Positions 51,837 through 59,127 of a stretch of DNA of 64,000 nucleotides are shown in pieces. The translations under genes and the position numbers were made by a program. The notes under the pieces are model-generated. The model was not told the DNA's origin and made no database searches. It saw nothing but the letters and a program-made list of their open reading frames with translations. How positions within the stretch are numbered: the stretch's first letter is position 1; every line of letters starts with the position of its first letter. Origin of the DNA: AC-37 sp036386455 (GTDB lineage Bacteria > Actinomycetota > Thermoleophilia > Solirubrobacterales > Thermoleophilaceae). Location of the stretch: contig DASVVS010000042.1 in NCBI GenBank assembly GCA_036386455.1, positions 1 through 64,000 on the forward strand, given 5' to 3'.

Positions 51837-54800
51837 CTACTCCGGCGGACCGGGCGCGGGCGTCACGTGGATCGATCTGCTCGCGGCCGCCGAGTCCAGC
51901 TCGCCGTCGTTCACCGTGTACTCGACCGACTTCAAGCCGGCCGGGGTCTCGCTCGTCGTCTCGAAGGCGACCGAGCGCAGCGCCGTCTCGTAGTCCGCGA
52001 CCGACGCCACGCCACTGAGCGTGAGCGTGCCGGTGCTGGTGTCGTACACGCCGGTGATGTCGGACTGGTTCACGAACACGAGGCTGTCGCCCGTGTCGAA
52101 GCCACTCGCGATCTTCACCGTCGCGCCGGCCAGCGTGGCGCTGTCGGGGTCGGCCACGGTCAGCCCGGAGTCGAGCGCCGCGGCCGGGTCGCCCGCGGTG
52201 TAGGCCGCCGACCCGTCCGACGTCTCCACGCTCGGCCCGTCGTTCACCGGCGTCACGTCGATCGCCTTCGAGGCGGTCTGTGAGATCGCGCTGCCGTCGT
52301 CCACCGAGAGCTCGACCGTCTTCGAGGCGGCCGGGTCCTCGCTGGCCGAGCTGAACGCGATCGTGCGCAGCGCCGACTCGTAGTCGGCCACCGGCGCCGT
52401 GCCGGACAGCGTAAGCACGCCGTTCCCGGGGTTGTAGGAGCCGTCGATGCCGAGCTGGTTCACGAACACGAGCTCGTCGCCCGCGTCGAAGCCGCTCGCG
52501 ATCTTCACCGTCGCGCCCTCGAGCTCCGCGTCGTCGACGTCGGCCACGGTCAGCCCGGAGTCGAGTGTCGCCGCGGGGTCGTTCTCGGTGTAGGCCGTGG
52601 AGCCCTCCGTGGCCGTCGTGACCGGCGGGTCGTTCACGGGAGTCACCTCGACGTCGCGCGAGGCCGGGTCGCTCACGTTGCCGTTGGACGCCCCGTCGTC
52701 GACGCGGAACGTGACCGTGCGCGTGTCGGCCGACGGCGCCTCGGACGTGTTCTCGTAGGTGACCGAGCGCAGCGCGGTCTCGTAATCGGCGACCGACGCC
52801 ACCCCGCTGAGCGTGAGCGTGCCGGACTGGTCGTCGTAGCCGCCGGTGATCCCGAGCTGGTCCTCGAACGCCAGGCGGTCCTCGGACGGGGACAGCCCGG
52901 CGCTGATCTGCACGCTGGCGCCGGCGAGCGCCGCCGAGTCGGCATCGCTCACCGCGACGGCGGGATCGACGGCCGTCGCCCCGTCGCCCTCGCTGTACGC
53001 GAGCGCGTCATCGCCGGCGTCGACGACCGGGGTGTCGTTCACCTCGATCTTCCTCGCCGCGGCCTCGGAGTCGAGGTCGCCGTCGTTCACCACGAACTCG
53101 ACGATGCGCACGTCCGACGGGTTGCCGGCCGGATGCCGGTACTCGACCGTGCGAAGCGCGGCCTCGTAGTCGGCCACCGGCGCCGTGCCGGACAGCGTGA
53201 GCACGCCGCTCTCCGAGTCGTAGAGACCCGAGATCCCGTTCTGGTCGCTGAACGCGAGCTCGTCGCCCGATTCGAGGCCGGCGACGATGCTCACCCGCGC
53301 GCCCTCGAGGTCGTCGTCGTCCACGTCGCCCGCCGTCAGGCCCGGGTCGATCACGGTCGACGGGCTGGCGCCGACGGCCGAGACCGAGCCGTCCGACGCG
53401 GTCGCGACCGGTGCGTCGTTGACCGGCGTCACGAGAACGCCGCGCGAGCTCGGGATCGAGGTCGCGCCACCCGAGTCGGTCACCTGGAGCCGCAGCGACC
53501 GGGTCTCGGCCGAGGGGTCCTCCGAGGTGTTCTCGTACGTCACCGAGCGGATCGCGGCCTCGTAGTCGGCGACCGTGGCGCTGCCGCTCAGCGTGAGCAC
53601 GCCGAGGGTGTCGTCATAGGAGCCGCTGATGCCGTTCTGGTCGGTGAAGGCGAGCTCGTCCTCGGACGGGGCGAACGCGTTGGTCTGGCCGCCGGGGCCG
53701 GTCGGGTCGACCTCCTCCTCCTCGGACCCCTGCGAGGCGACGAACTTGATCGTCGCGCCGGAGAGGTTCGCCGAGTCGGTGTCGAGCACGACGAAGCTGC
53801 CGTCGACCGGCACCGGGCCGTCGTTCTCGATGTACAGCAGCGCGCCCTCGCTCGTCTCGCCGATGGGGCGCGAGTTCGGGCCGGTGTGGGTGATGCAGAT
53901 CTGCTTGACGGCCGGGGCCGAGTCGCTGCCCGCGTCGTTCACGGTGAACTCGACGTCCTTGGTCGGGGCCGGGTCGCCGCCGGAGAGGTTGCGGTAGCGG
54001 ACGGTCCGCAGCGCCGCCTCGTAGGCTGCCACCGGCGCCGTGCCGGCCAGCGTGAGCTCGCCGGTCACGTCGTCGTACGAGCCGGCGATCCCGTTCTGGT
54101 CGGTGAACAGGAGGTCGTCGCCCCTCGCGAAGTTGCCCGAGACCCGGATGCGCGCGCTGTCGAGCAGCGTGTCGTCCGGGTCGGCCACGGAGATCGCGCC
54201 GTCGACGGCGACCGCGTCGCCGCGCTCGGCGTAGCCCGTGCAGCCGCCGGACGTCGCGGCCACCGGCGGAGCGCCGAGCCCCACGACCGTGATCGAGACC
54301 TTCGCCGTGTTGCTGTGGGCCACGTCGTCGAGCGTCTTGAAGCTGAAGTCGTCGCGACCGAGATAGCCGGGGTCCGGCGTGTAGGTCACGTCCGGCGCCT
54401 GGCCCGACAGCGTGCCGTGATCGGGCTGCTTGGTGATCTCGAACACGAGGAAGTCACCGTCGCCGTCGTGGCCGGTCAGGGTGATGTTCTTCGGCCGCCC
54501 CTCCTTGGCCAGCACGTCCTGCCTGTGGGCCTCCGGCGGGGAGTTCGGAGCGGTGTTCCCGCCGAGCGGGTCGCTGGCCGCGAGCGGGTCGGCGAACACG
54601 GTCCCGGCGGGCGCCGGGGACGTGTCCGACTCGGACGGGCGGTCGTAGACGCGGTACTTGTCCGAGCGGTAGCGGCTCGGGTTCGTGAGGAACGAGGGCA
54701 GCTCGCCGTCGACCAGCGGTGCGCGCGTGATCGTTCGCGACAGCTTCACCTTCCCGTTCTTCGCACCGACGAGCGCGACGCGGCCCGCGTGCGGGTACGC

Positions 54801-55118
54801 CTCGCCCGGAGCCGTGTCCTCGTAGAAGAAGAACGCGCCGCCCGAGCCGGCGGTGCCGACGAGCTTGCTCGAGCCGAGCTGGGTCACGCGCGTGCCGCGG
54901 CGCAGCGGCTTGGTGAGCCCGAAGACGACGACCGGTTGGCTGCCTGTCTTGGAGCCGAGGGAGGCGACCGCCTTCTTGGCGGCCTGCTTGCGGGTGACGG
55001 CCGACGCGGGCGCGGCGGCGGCGAGTGTTAGGGCGGCGCAGAGTGCGAGCACAACCGCAGCGAGGACGCTGCGCTGTGCCACACCTGCGCGGGCCAGGCG
55101 CGGTAGTGGCATGTGCAT
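51837..55118 (-). CDS. Large secreted repeat protein (cadherin/VCBS-like)
   Basis: 1,093 residues. A signal peptide (SVLAAVVLALCAALTLAAAA ending PASA) follows either of two close start codons, 55118 or 55112. A unique domain runs to about residue 190, then a cadherin-like domain (NSPPEAHRQDVLAKEG, then PDVTYTPDPGYLGRDDFSF), then six repeats of roughly 105-125 residues with DQNGISGSYD, GVLTLSGTAPVADYEAALRTV and an acidic link. No cell-wall sorting signal or C-terminal membrane anchor is present. It is probably an extracellular adhesin or matrix protein; calcium binding is suggested by the many Asp turns. Confidence 0.8.
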   Translation of the reverse strand: MHMPLPRLARAGVAQRSVLAAVVLALCAALTLAAAAPASAVTRKQAAKKAVASLGSKTGSQPVVVFGLTKPLRRGTRVTQLGSSKLVGTAGSGGAFFFYEDTAPGEAYPHAGRVALVGAKNGKVKLSRTITRAPLVDGELPSFLTNPSRYRSDKYRVYDRPSESDTSPAPAGTVFADPLAASDPLGGNTAPNSPPEAHRQDVLAKEGRPKNITLTGHDGDGDFLVFEITKQPDHGTLSGQAPDVTYTPDPGYLGRDDFSFKTLDDVAHSNTAKVSITVVGLGAPPVAATSGGCTGYAERGDAVAVDGAISVADPDDTLLDSARIRVSGNFARGDDLLFTDQNGIAGSYDDVTGELTLAGTAPVAAYEAALRTVRYRNLSGGDPAPTKDVEFTVNDAGSDSAPAVKQICITHTGPNSRPIGETSEGALLYIENDGPVPVDGSFVVLDTDSANLSGATIKFVASQGSEEEEVDPTGPGGQTNAFAPSEDELAFTDQNGISGSYDDTLGVLTLSGSATVADYEAAIRSVTYENTSEDPSAETRSLRLQVTDSGGATSIPSSRGVLVTPVNDAPVATASDGSVSAVGASPSTVIDPGLTAGDVDDDDLEGARVSIVAGLESGDELAFSDQNGISGLYDSESGVLTLSGTAPVADYEAALRTVEYRHPAGNPSDVRIVEFVVNDGDLDSEAAARKIEVNDTPVVDAGDDALAYSEGDGATAVDPAVAVSDADSAALAGASVQISAGLSPSEDRLAFEDQLGITGGYDDQSGTLTLSGVASVADYETALRSVTYENTSEAPSADTRTVTFRVDDGASNGNVSDPASRDVEVTPVNDPPVTTATEGSTAYTENDPAATLDSGLTVADVDDAELEGATVKIASGFDAGDELVFVNQLGIDGSYNPGNGVLTLSGTAPVADYESALRTIAFSSASEDPAASKTVELSVDDGSAISQTASKAIDVTPVNDGPSVETSDGSAAYTAGDPAAALDSGLTVADPDSATLAGATVKIASGFDTGDSLVFVNQSDITGVYDTSTGTLTLSGVASVADYETALRSVAFETTSETPAGLKSVEYTVNDGELDSAAASRSIHVTPAPGPPE
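51860..54240 (-). repeat. Six cadherin/VCBS-like repeats within the secreted protein
   Basis: Six copies of a unit marked by DxLxFxDQxGIxGxYD and LTLSGxAxVADYExALR, about 315-370 bp each. They differ more from one another than the blades of the neighbouring propeller gene do. Confidence 0.82.
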
Positions 55119-55198
55119 AGTCCTAACCGCTCTGGCGTCTGGGCACAAGACCACTTTCGTGCGGACAAGCCCCAAAAAGCGGTACGCGGGCGCCCCGA

Positions 55199-56233
55199 CT
55201 ACGGTGATTCGAGCGGTGCGAGAGCGACCACGGTGATGCCGCCCTCGGGCACACCGGCCTCGTTCCACTGGGCGAGATGCAGCACGAGCGCGGCCGAGCT
55301 GTCCAGGTTCGTGTGGTCGAACCGGAGCACGAGCTCGGAGCGCCGGCGCGGGCCGAGGTCGACCTGCAACGCGGCCAGCAGACGATCCTCCGCGAACAGG
55401 CCGCGGCCGATCCCGGAGCGGGCGGCGAAGCGGTGCTTTCCGAGGAGCTGTGCGGGGTTCATCGGGTTGCCCTTGGCATCGCCCGGATCGAGCTCGAGCG
55501 CCGCCGGCGGCTTCGTGGAGAAGCGTGTGCCCTTGGGCAGGCCGCAGCGCAGAATCGCCGCCACCTCCTTGTCGGGCCGCGGATCGAGCGCGACGGCCAC
55601 GTAGCGCCTGCCGCGCTTGCCGGGCGCGAGCGTCGCGATCCCGTCCCACCACATACCGGTCGCGCGGTCGCGGCGGCGCGGGTCCTCACGGGTGCCCTCG
55701 CCCTTCATGCGCTTGCCGGGCGCCATGGTCGTGGTGAGGATCTCGACGTTGCGCTGAGCCTCGTGCTGCTCGTTGGGGACGTCGAACGGCGAGCTGGGCG
55801 GGGTGACGTTCTCCGGGAACGCGCGCAGGACCAGGCAGCGGTGTCCCGGGCCGTCGACGGCGCCTGCCGTGGACGACGGAGTCCACTGAAACGACAGCGT
55901 CGCTCCCGCGACGTCCGCCACCGGCTCGGTGCCCGACACGCCGGCGGTCCTGAACCGGAGGTCGCCCGGGTCGATGCGCCTGGTGCCCGTCGTCGGGCTG
56001 AGCACGAGCGCCGGATCGCCCACGTAGACCTCCGCGACGATCTTGTCGGCGAGCATCGGCTCCTCGTGGGCGTGCACGCGGATCCGCACGTCGTTGGGGC
56101 CCTGCACCGCCTCGCCCGGATGAGCGGGGATGTCTACGTCGGGGCTGAGCCACCACGGCGCGGGGCTGTTGGGTGCCCCGAGGTCCCCCGCCTTGTCCTC
56201 GACGAAGACGGTCACGTCGTTGCCATAAGCCAT
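55199..56233 (-). CDS. Uncharacterised beta-sandwich protein with a WWLSPDV segment
   Basis: 344 residues from the ATG that begins MAYGNDV; upstream in-frame codons look non-coding. The N-terminal part PWWLSPDVDIPAHPGEAVQG, then PNDVRIRVHAHE, resembles a beta-sandwich module (W-x-SPDI ... N-x-V-x-V-R-V) found in bacterial extracellular and repeat proteins. No signal peptide or enzyme motif is visible. It sits between two genes with similar surface-type sequence. The function is unknown. Confidence 0.65.
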   Translation of the reverse strand: MAYGNDVTVFVEDKAGDLGAPNSPAPWWLSPDVDIPAHPGEAVQGPNDVRIRVHAHEEPMLADKIVAEVYVGDPALVLSPTTGTRRIDPGDLRFRTAGVSGTEPVADVAGATLSFQWTPSSTAGAVDGPGHRCLVLRAFPENVTPPSSPFDVPNEQHEAQRNVEILTTTMAPGKRMKGEGTREDPRRRDRATGMWWDGIATLAPGKRGRRYVAVALDPRPDKEVAAILRCGLPKGTRFSTKPPAALELDPGDAKGNPMNPAQLLGKHRFAARSGIGRGLFAEDRLLAALQVDLGPRRRSELVLRFDHTNLDSSAALVLHLAQWNEAGVPEGGITVVALAPLESP

Positions 56234-56264
56234 CGAGCGACCGTAAGGGGTGCGCGCGGGCCAG

Positions 56265-57119
56265 TCAAGCGAAGCGCTCGGCCACGGCCGCGGCCACCTC
56301 GCCCGGCGCGTCCTCCACGAAGTAGTGCCCCGCCCGCTCGAGCTCCACGACCTCGACGTCCGAGAACGAGCTGCGCAGGCGCGGCAGGACGTCGCGGGCA
56401 CGGAAGGCGGCGTCGCGCATGGGGAACGTGATCAGCGCGCGCCTGTCCCCCAGCTCCCGCGGCACCGCCTCGGCCAGCTCGGCGAGGAAGGGCGTGGCCG
56501 CGACGATCTGCCGCGGCAGCTCGGCCACGCCGACGCGCGCCTCGGGGGTCGGCTGTACGCGGCGGTAGTGCTCCATCTCCTCATGGGTGAGCTCCCGCGT
56601 CGTGCCGGCCGGGACGAACCGCTCCACGAAGAGGTTCCGCCTCAGGATCGCGCGCTGCAGCGGCCGGCTCGACATGATCCGGCTGAACGTGCGAGAGCGC
56701 AGGTTCGGCGGCCAGAACCAGGTGCCTCCGAGCACGATGCCGCTCACCCGCGCCGGATCCGCGCAGGCGGCCGCGAGGCCGATCGGACCGCCCCAGTCGT
56801 GGCCCATGACGATCGCGTCGTGCAGGTCGAGCTCGCGCACGAGCTCGCCCACCACGGCGGCGTGCTCGGACGCCGTGTAGCCGTACCCGCTCGGCCGGTC
56901 CGAGAGCCCGAAGCCCGGGTAGTCGAGCGCGACGCAGCGGAAGCGGTCGCGCAGGGCCCCGATCACGTTGCGGTAGAGGAAGCTCCAGGTCGGATTGCCG
57001 TGGCACATCAGGATCGGCCGGCCCTCGCCCTCGTCGACGTAGTGGATCCGGCCCGCCCCGCTCCCGAACCAGCGCGACTCGAACGGGAAGAGGTCGGGAG
57101 AGGGTGTGAAGCTCGTCAT
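56265..57119 (-). CDS. Alpha/beta hydrolase, haloalkane-dehalogenase-like
   Basis: 284 residues; the ATG has AAAGGA seven bases upstream. HGNPTWSFLYR (oxyanion hole and halide-binding Asn), nucleophile Asp plus halide-binding Trp in MGHDWGGPIG, and His in LERAGHYFVEDAPG match the DhaA/LinB group. An Asp nucleophile rather than Ser separates it from esterases. It converts haloalkanes to alcohols in known members; epoxide hydrolases share the Asp nucleophile, so that remains an alternative. It stands as a single gene. Confidence 0.85.
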   Translation of the reverse strand: MTSFTPSPDLFPFESRWFGSGAGRIHYVDEGEGRPILMCHGNPTWSFLYRNVIGALRDRFRCVALDYPGFGLSDRPSGYGYTASEHAAVVGELVRELDLHDAIVMGHDWGGPIGLAAACADPARVSGIVLGGTWFWPPNLRSRTFSRIMSSRPLQRAILRRNLFVERFVPAGTTRELTHEEMEHYRRVQPTPEARVGVAELPRQIVAATPFLAELAEAVPRELGDRRALITFPMRDAAFRARDVLPRLRSSFSDVEVVELERAGHYFVEDAPGEVAAAVAERFA

Positions 57120-57262
57120 GGTCGTTCCTTTCTCGTGGCCGCCCTCGAGACGAACGGGCCGGCGCGCGCAGGACACTGCCGCGCTCGAGGATCGCTCAAT
57201 GCGTGCACCACCCCCGAACCGGGGGGTTGCGCAACGGCGGCGCGAGGAGTTTCGTTCCGCCC

Positions 57263-57625
57263 ATGGCTACCTGCGCGATAGACAGGATCAGCGTCGTCTG
57301 CGATGGCGGCTGCGGGCTGATCTGCACGAGCACCCAGTGCTGGTCGTGGTGCGAGCCGCCCCCGTCGACGACGGTCCCGGCGGTGATGACCTTCCTGAAG
57401 GCCGACGTCGCGCCGGCGCCGCCCGACGGCTCCGAGGAGCTGAAGCTCTGCACGACCGAGCTGTCGCGCGCCGCGCTGGTCGCCGGACTGGAGAAGGTCC
57501 TCGGGACCACGCTCACGGACAACCGGACGGAGAGCCCGCGCGAGGAGACGGAGGACGTCTCGTTCTCGGGCACCGTCGACGAGCTCCTCCAGGAGCTGCA
57601 GCTCGGGCGCGAGGGGTACGGCTAG
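57263..57625 (+). CDS. Small cysteine-rich protein of unknown function
   Basis: 120 residues from an ATG with GAGGAG 11 bases upstream. The first 30 residues hold six Cys (positions 4, 13, 17, 21, 26, 30); a seventh lies near 63. The second half is acidic and probably helical (GTVDELLQELQLG). Codon use and amino-acid balance look better than in the overlapping minus-strand frame (57196-57573), so I prefer this strand. Its stop overlaps the stop of the beta-helix gene. It may be a metal-binding or disulfide-rich protein. Confidence 0.55.
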   Translation: MATCAIDRISVVCDGGCGLICTSTQCWSWCEPPPSTTVPAVMTFLKADVAPAPPDGSEELKLCTTELSRAALVAGLEKVLGTTLTDNRTESPREETEDVSFSGTVDELLQELQLGREGYG

Positions 57626-59046
57626 GCGAGCTGGACGGACTTCCAGGCCGTTCCGTTGCGCACGAACAGCTTGTTGGTCCCCGTGTCGAAGTACGCGGAT
57701 CCGGTCGGGACGGGAAGGCCCGTGCTCGGTGCGCTCGTGGGGAGCGTCAGCAGCCTTCGCTCCAGATCGACGATCGTGGGCCGCCAGTTGCCGCCGGTGC
57801 CCTCGTAGTACTCGTTGTTGGTCGCCTGGCTGGACGGTGAGATGTTGCCGCCGATCCACTGGAAGTAGTTGGTGTTCTCGTACCAGACCCCGTACTTCGG
57901 TCCGATCACCGTGCCGGAGCCGCTGTCGGATGCCTTGCCGTTCACCACGATGCAGTTGACGCACTTGATCTCGCCGACCGGGCGATCCGTCGTGTTCGCG
58001 CCCCTCACCTTGAGACCCGCATAGTCGCCGAGCGTCGACTGGTTGCCGGTGCCGTCGCGGCTGAGGCGGCAGTTGGTGAGCAGGATGTGGTCGGGCCGGT
58101 AGGTCGGGCTCGTCGCCTCGTTGACGATCTCGAACCCGTTGCCGCAGTTGGCGTCGGTGTTGCAGTTCACGAACTCGATGAGCCGCGCGCTCGCGAGCCT
58201 CACCCCCGGTGCCGACGCGTTCAGCGGGGCGAGCACGTCGGCGGGGTTCGTCCCGCCACGCTCGAACCGGCAGTTCACGAACCCGATCCCCGCGGAGATC
58301 TGGCTGCCGCCGAAGTAGAGGTTGCCCGACTTGTTGTAGTAGAGGAAGCAGTTGGCGACGTGGACGTCGTTCCAGTTGTTCCCGTTCGAGGCGTTGATCC
58401 CCCAGCCCTGGTTGTTGTGGATGAAGCAGTTGGTCAGGATCGCGACGTGGACGCGCCCGTAGACGCCGTCGCCGCTGAAGCCCGCGATGGTCACGTCCTC
58501 GAGCTCCCAGGATCCCTCCCCCGTGGCCACCGCGGCGTCGGGCATGCGGAGGCCGTGGAGCCCGGTGCCCACGTTGTTGCCGACGAGCGCGAGGTTGCGC
58601 AGCTTGACCGCGGCCGTCGTGCCGGCGGGCGCTATCAAACCGGTGCCGCTGAACGTCCCGCCCATGCGGATCTTGCACGCGGAATCCGGGTTCGCCGAAC
58701 CCTGCCAGCGCGGGACGTGGCAGCCGTACATGAGCGTCCGGCTCTTCGGCGCGAGCGGCGCGGTGACGAGGTAGTCGCCGGGCGGGAAGTAGACCGCGCC
58801 CCCGGAGGTCGGCACGTCGTTCAGCGCGGTCTGGATCGCCGTGGTGTCGTTCGTGGTCCCGTTGCCGGCCGCGCCGTAGGGCGCGTCCTTGACGTTGATC
58901 GCGGTGACGGCGGTCGCGGCAGCCAGGGCGGTGGTCTCGGCGGCCACGGCGAGACCGACGCTCCCGACCGCGGCCAGGCCGGCCCCCCTGAGCAGCCTGC
59001 GGCGGTCGATGCTTCCGGGTTCGGGCGCTGACGAGCGGGCGGACAT
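57622..59046 (-). CDS. Tat-exported right-handed beta-helix protein (pectate-lyase-3-like)
   Basis: 474 residues; ATG with AGGAAGG six bases upstream. The N-terminus carries a twin-arginine signal (DRRRLLRGAGLAAVGSVGLA). The following segment VKDAPYGAAGNGTTNDTTAI, then GGAVYFPPGDYLV, is the start of the pectate-lyase-3 / phage-tailspike-type beta-helix. Later Asn/Gly/Cys-rich turns continue the coil, and the C-terminus ends GSAYFDTGTNKLFVRNGTAW. It probably binds or cuts an extracellular polysaccharide; the substrate cannot be told. Confidence 0.82.
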   Translation of the reverse strand: MSARSSAPEPGSIDRRRLLRGAGLAAVGSVGLAVAAETTALAAATAVTAINVKDAPYGAAGNGTTNDTTAIQTALNDVPTSGGAVYFPPGDYLVTAPLAPKSRTLMYGCHVPRWQGSANPDSACKIRMGGTFSGTGLIAPAGTTAAVKLRNLALVGNNVGTGLHGLRMPDAAVATGEGSWELEDVTIAGFSGDGVYGRVHVAILTNCFIHNNQGWGINASNGNNWNDVHVANCFLYYNKSGNLYFGGSQISAGIGFVNCRFERGGTNPADVLAPLNASAPGVRLASARLIEFVNCNTDANCGNGFEIVNEATSPTYRPDHILLTNCRLSRDGTGNQSTLGDYAGLKVRGANTTDRPVGEIKCVNCIVVNGKASDSGSGTVIGPKYGVWYENTNYFQWIGGNISPSSQATNNEYYEGTGGNWRPTIVDLERRLLTLPTSAPSTGLPVPTGSAYFDTGTNKLFVRNGTAWKSVQLA

Positions 59047-59103
59047 GGAGGGCCTTCCTGGAGAAAAGTTGACTGGTCTCACCGTGTGCTGCCCCAGCGG
59101 TCT

Positions 59104-59109
59104 TGTCAA
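59104..59109 (-). promoter_or_regulatory. Possible -35 box for the beta-helix gene
   Basis: TTGACA on the minus strand, about 60 bases upstream of the start. No clear -10 box follows at the right distance, so this is weak. Confidence 0.2.
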
Positions 59110-59126
59110 CACCCCACAACGGGGTG
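59110..59126 (-). terminator. Hairpin after the 897-residue protein gene
   Basis: CACCCC, a 5-base loop, GGGGTG, one base after the stop codon (59128-59130). There is no T tract. It probably ends the decarboxylase/897-residue-protein transcript and separates it from the beta-helix gene. Confidence 0.45.
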
Positions 59127-59127
59127 C

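Noticed and set aside
51837..55118. Cell-wall-anchored adhesin
   Set aside because: There is no LPXTG-type signal, membrane helix or basic tail at the C-terminus; it ends HVTPAPGPPE.
57196..57573. Minus-strand frame of 125 codons between the hydrolase and beta-helix genes
   Set aside because: Its protein is rich in Ser/Pro/Val with less plausible composition than the overlapping plus-strand Cys-rich protein, and no ribosome site was seen. Some doubt remains.
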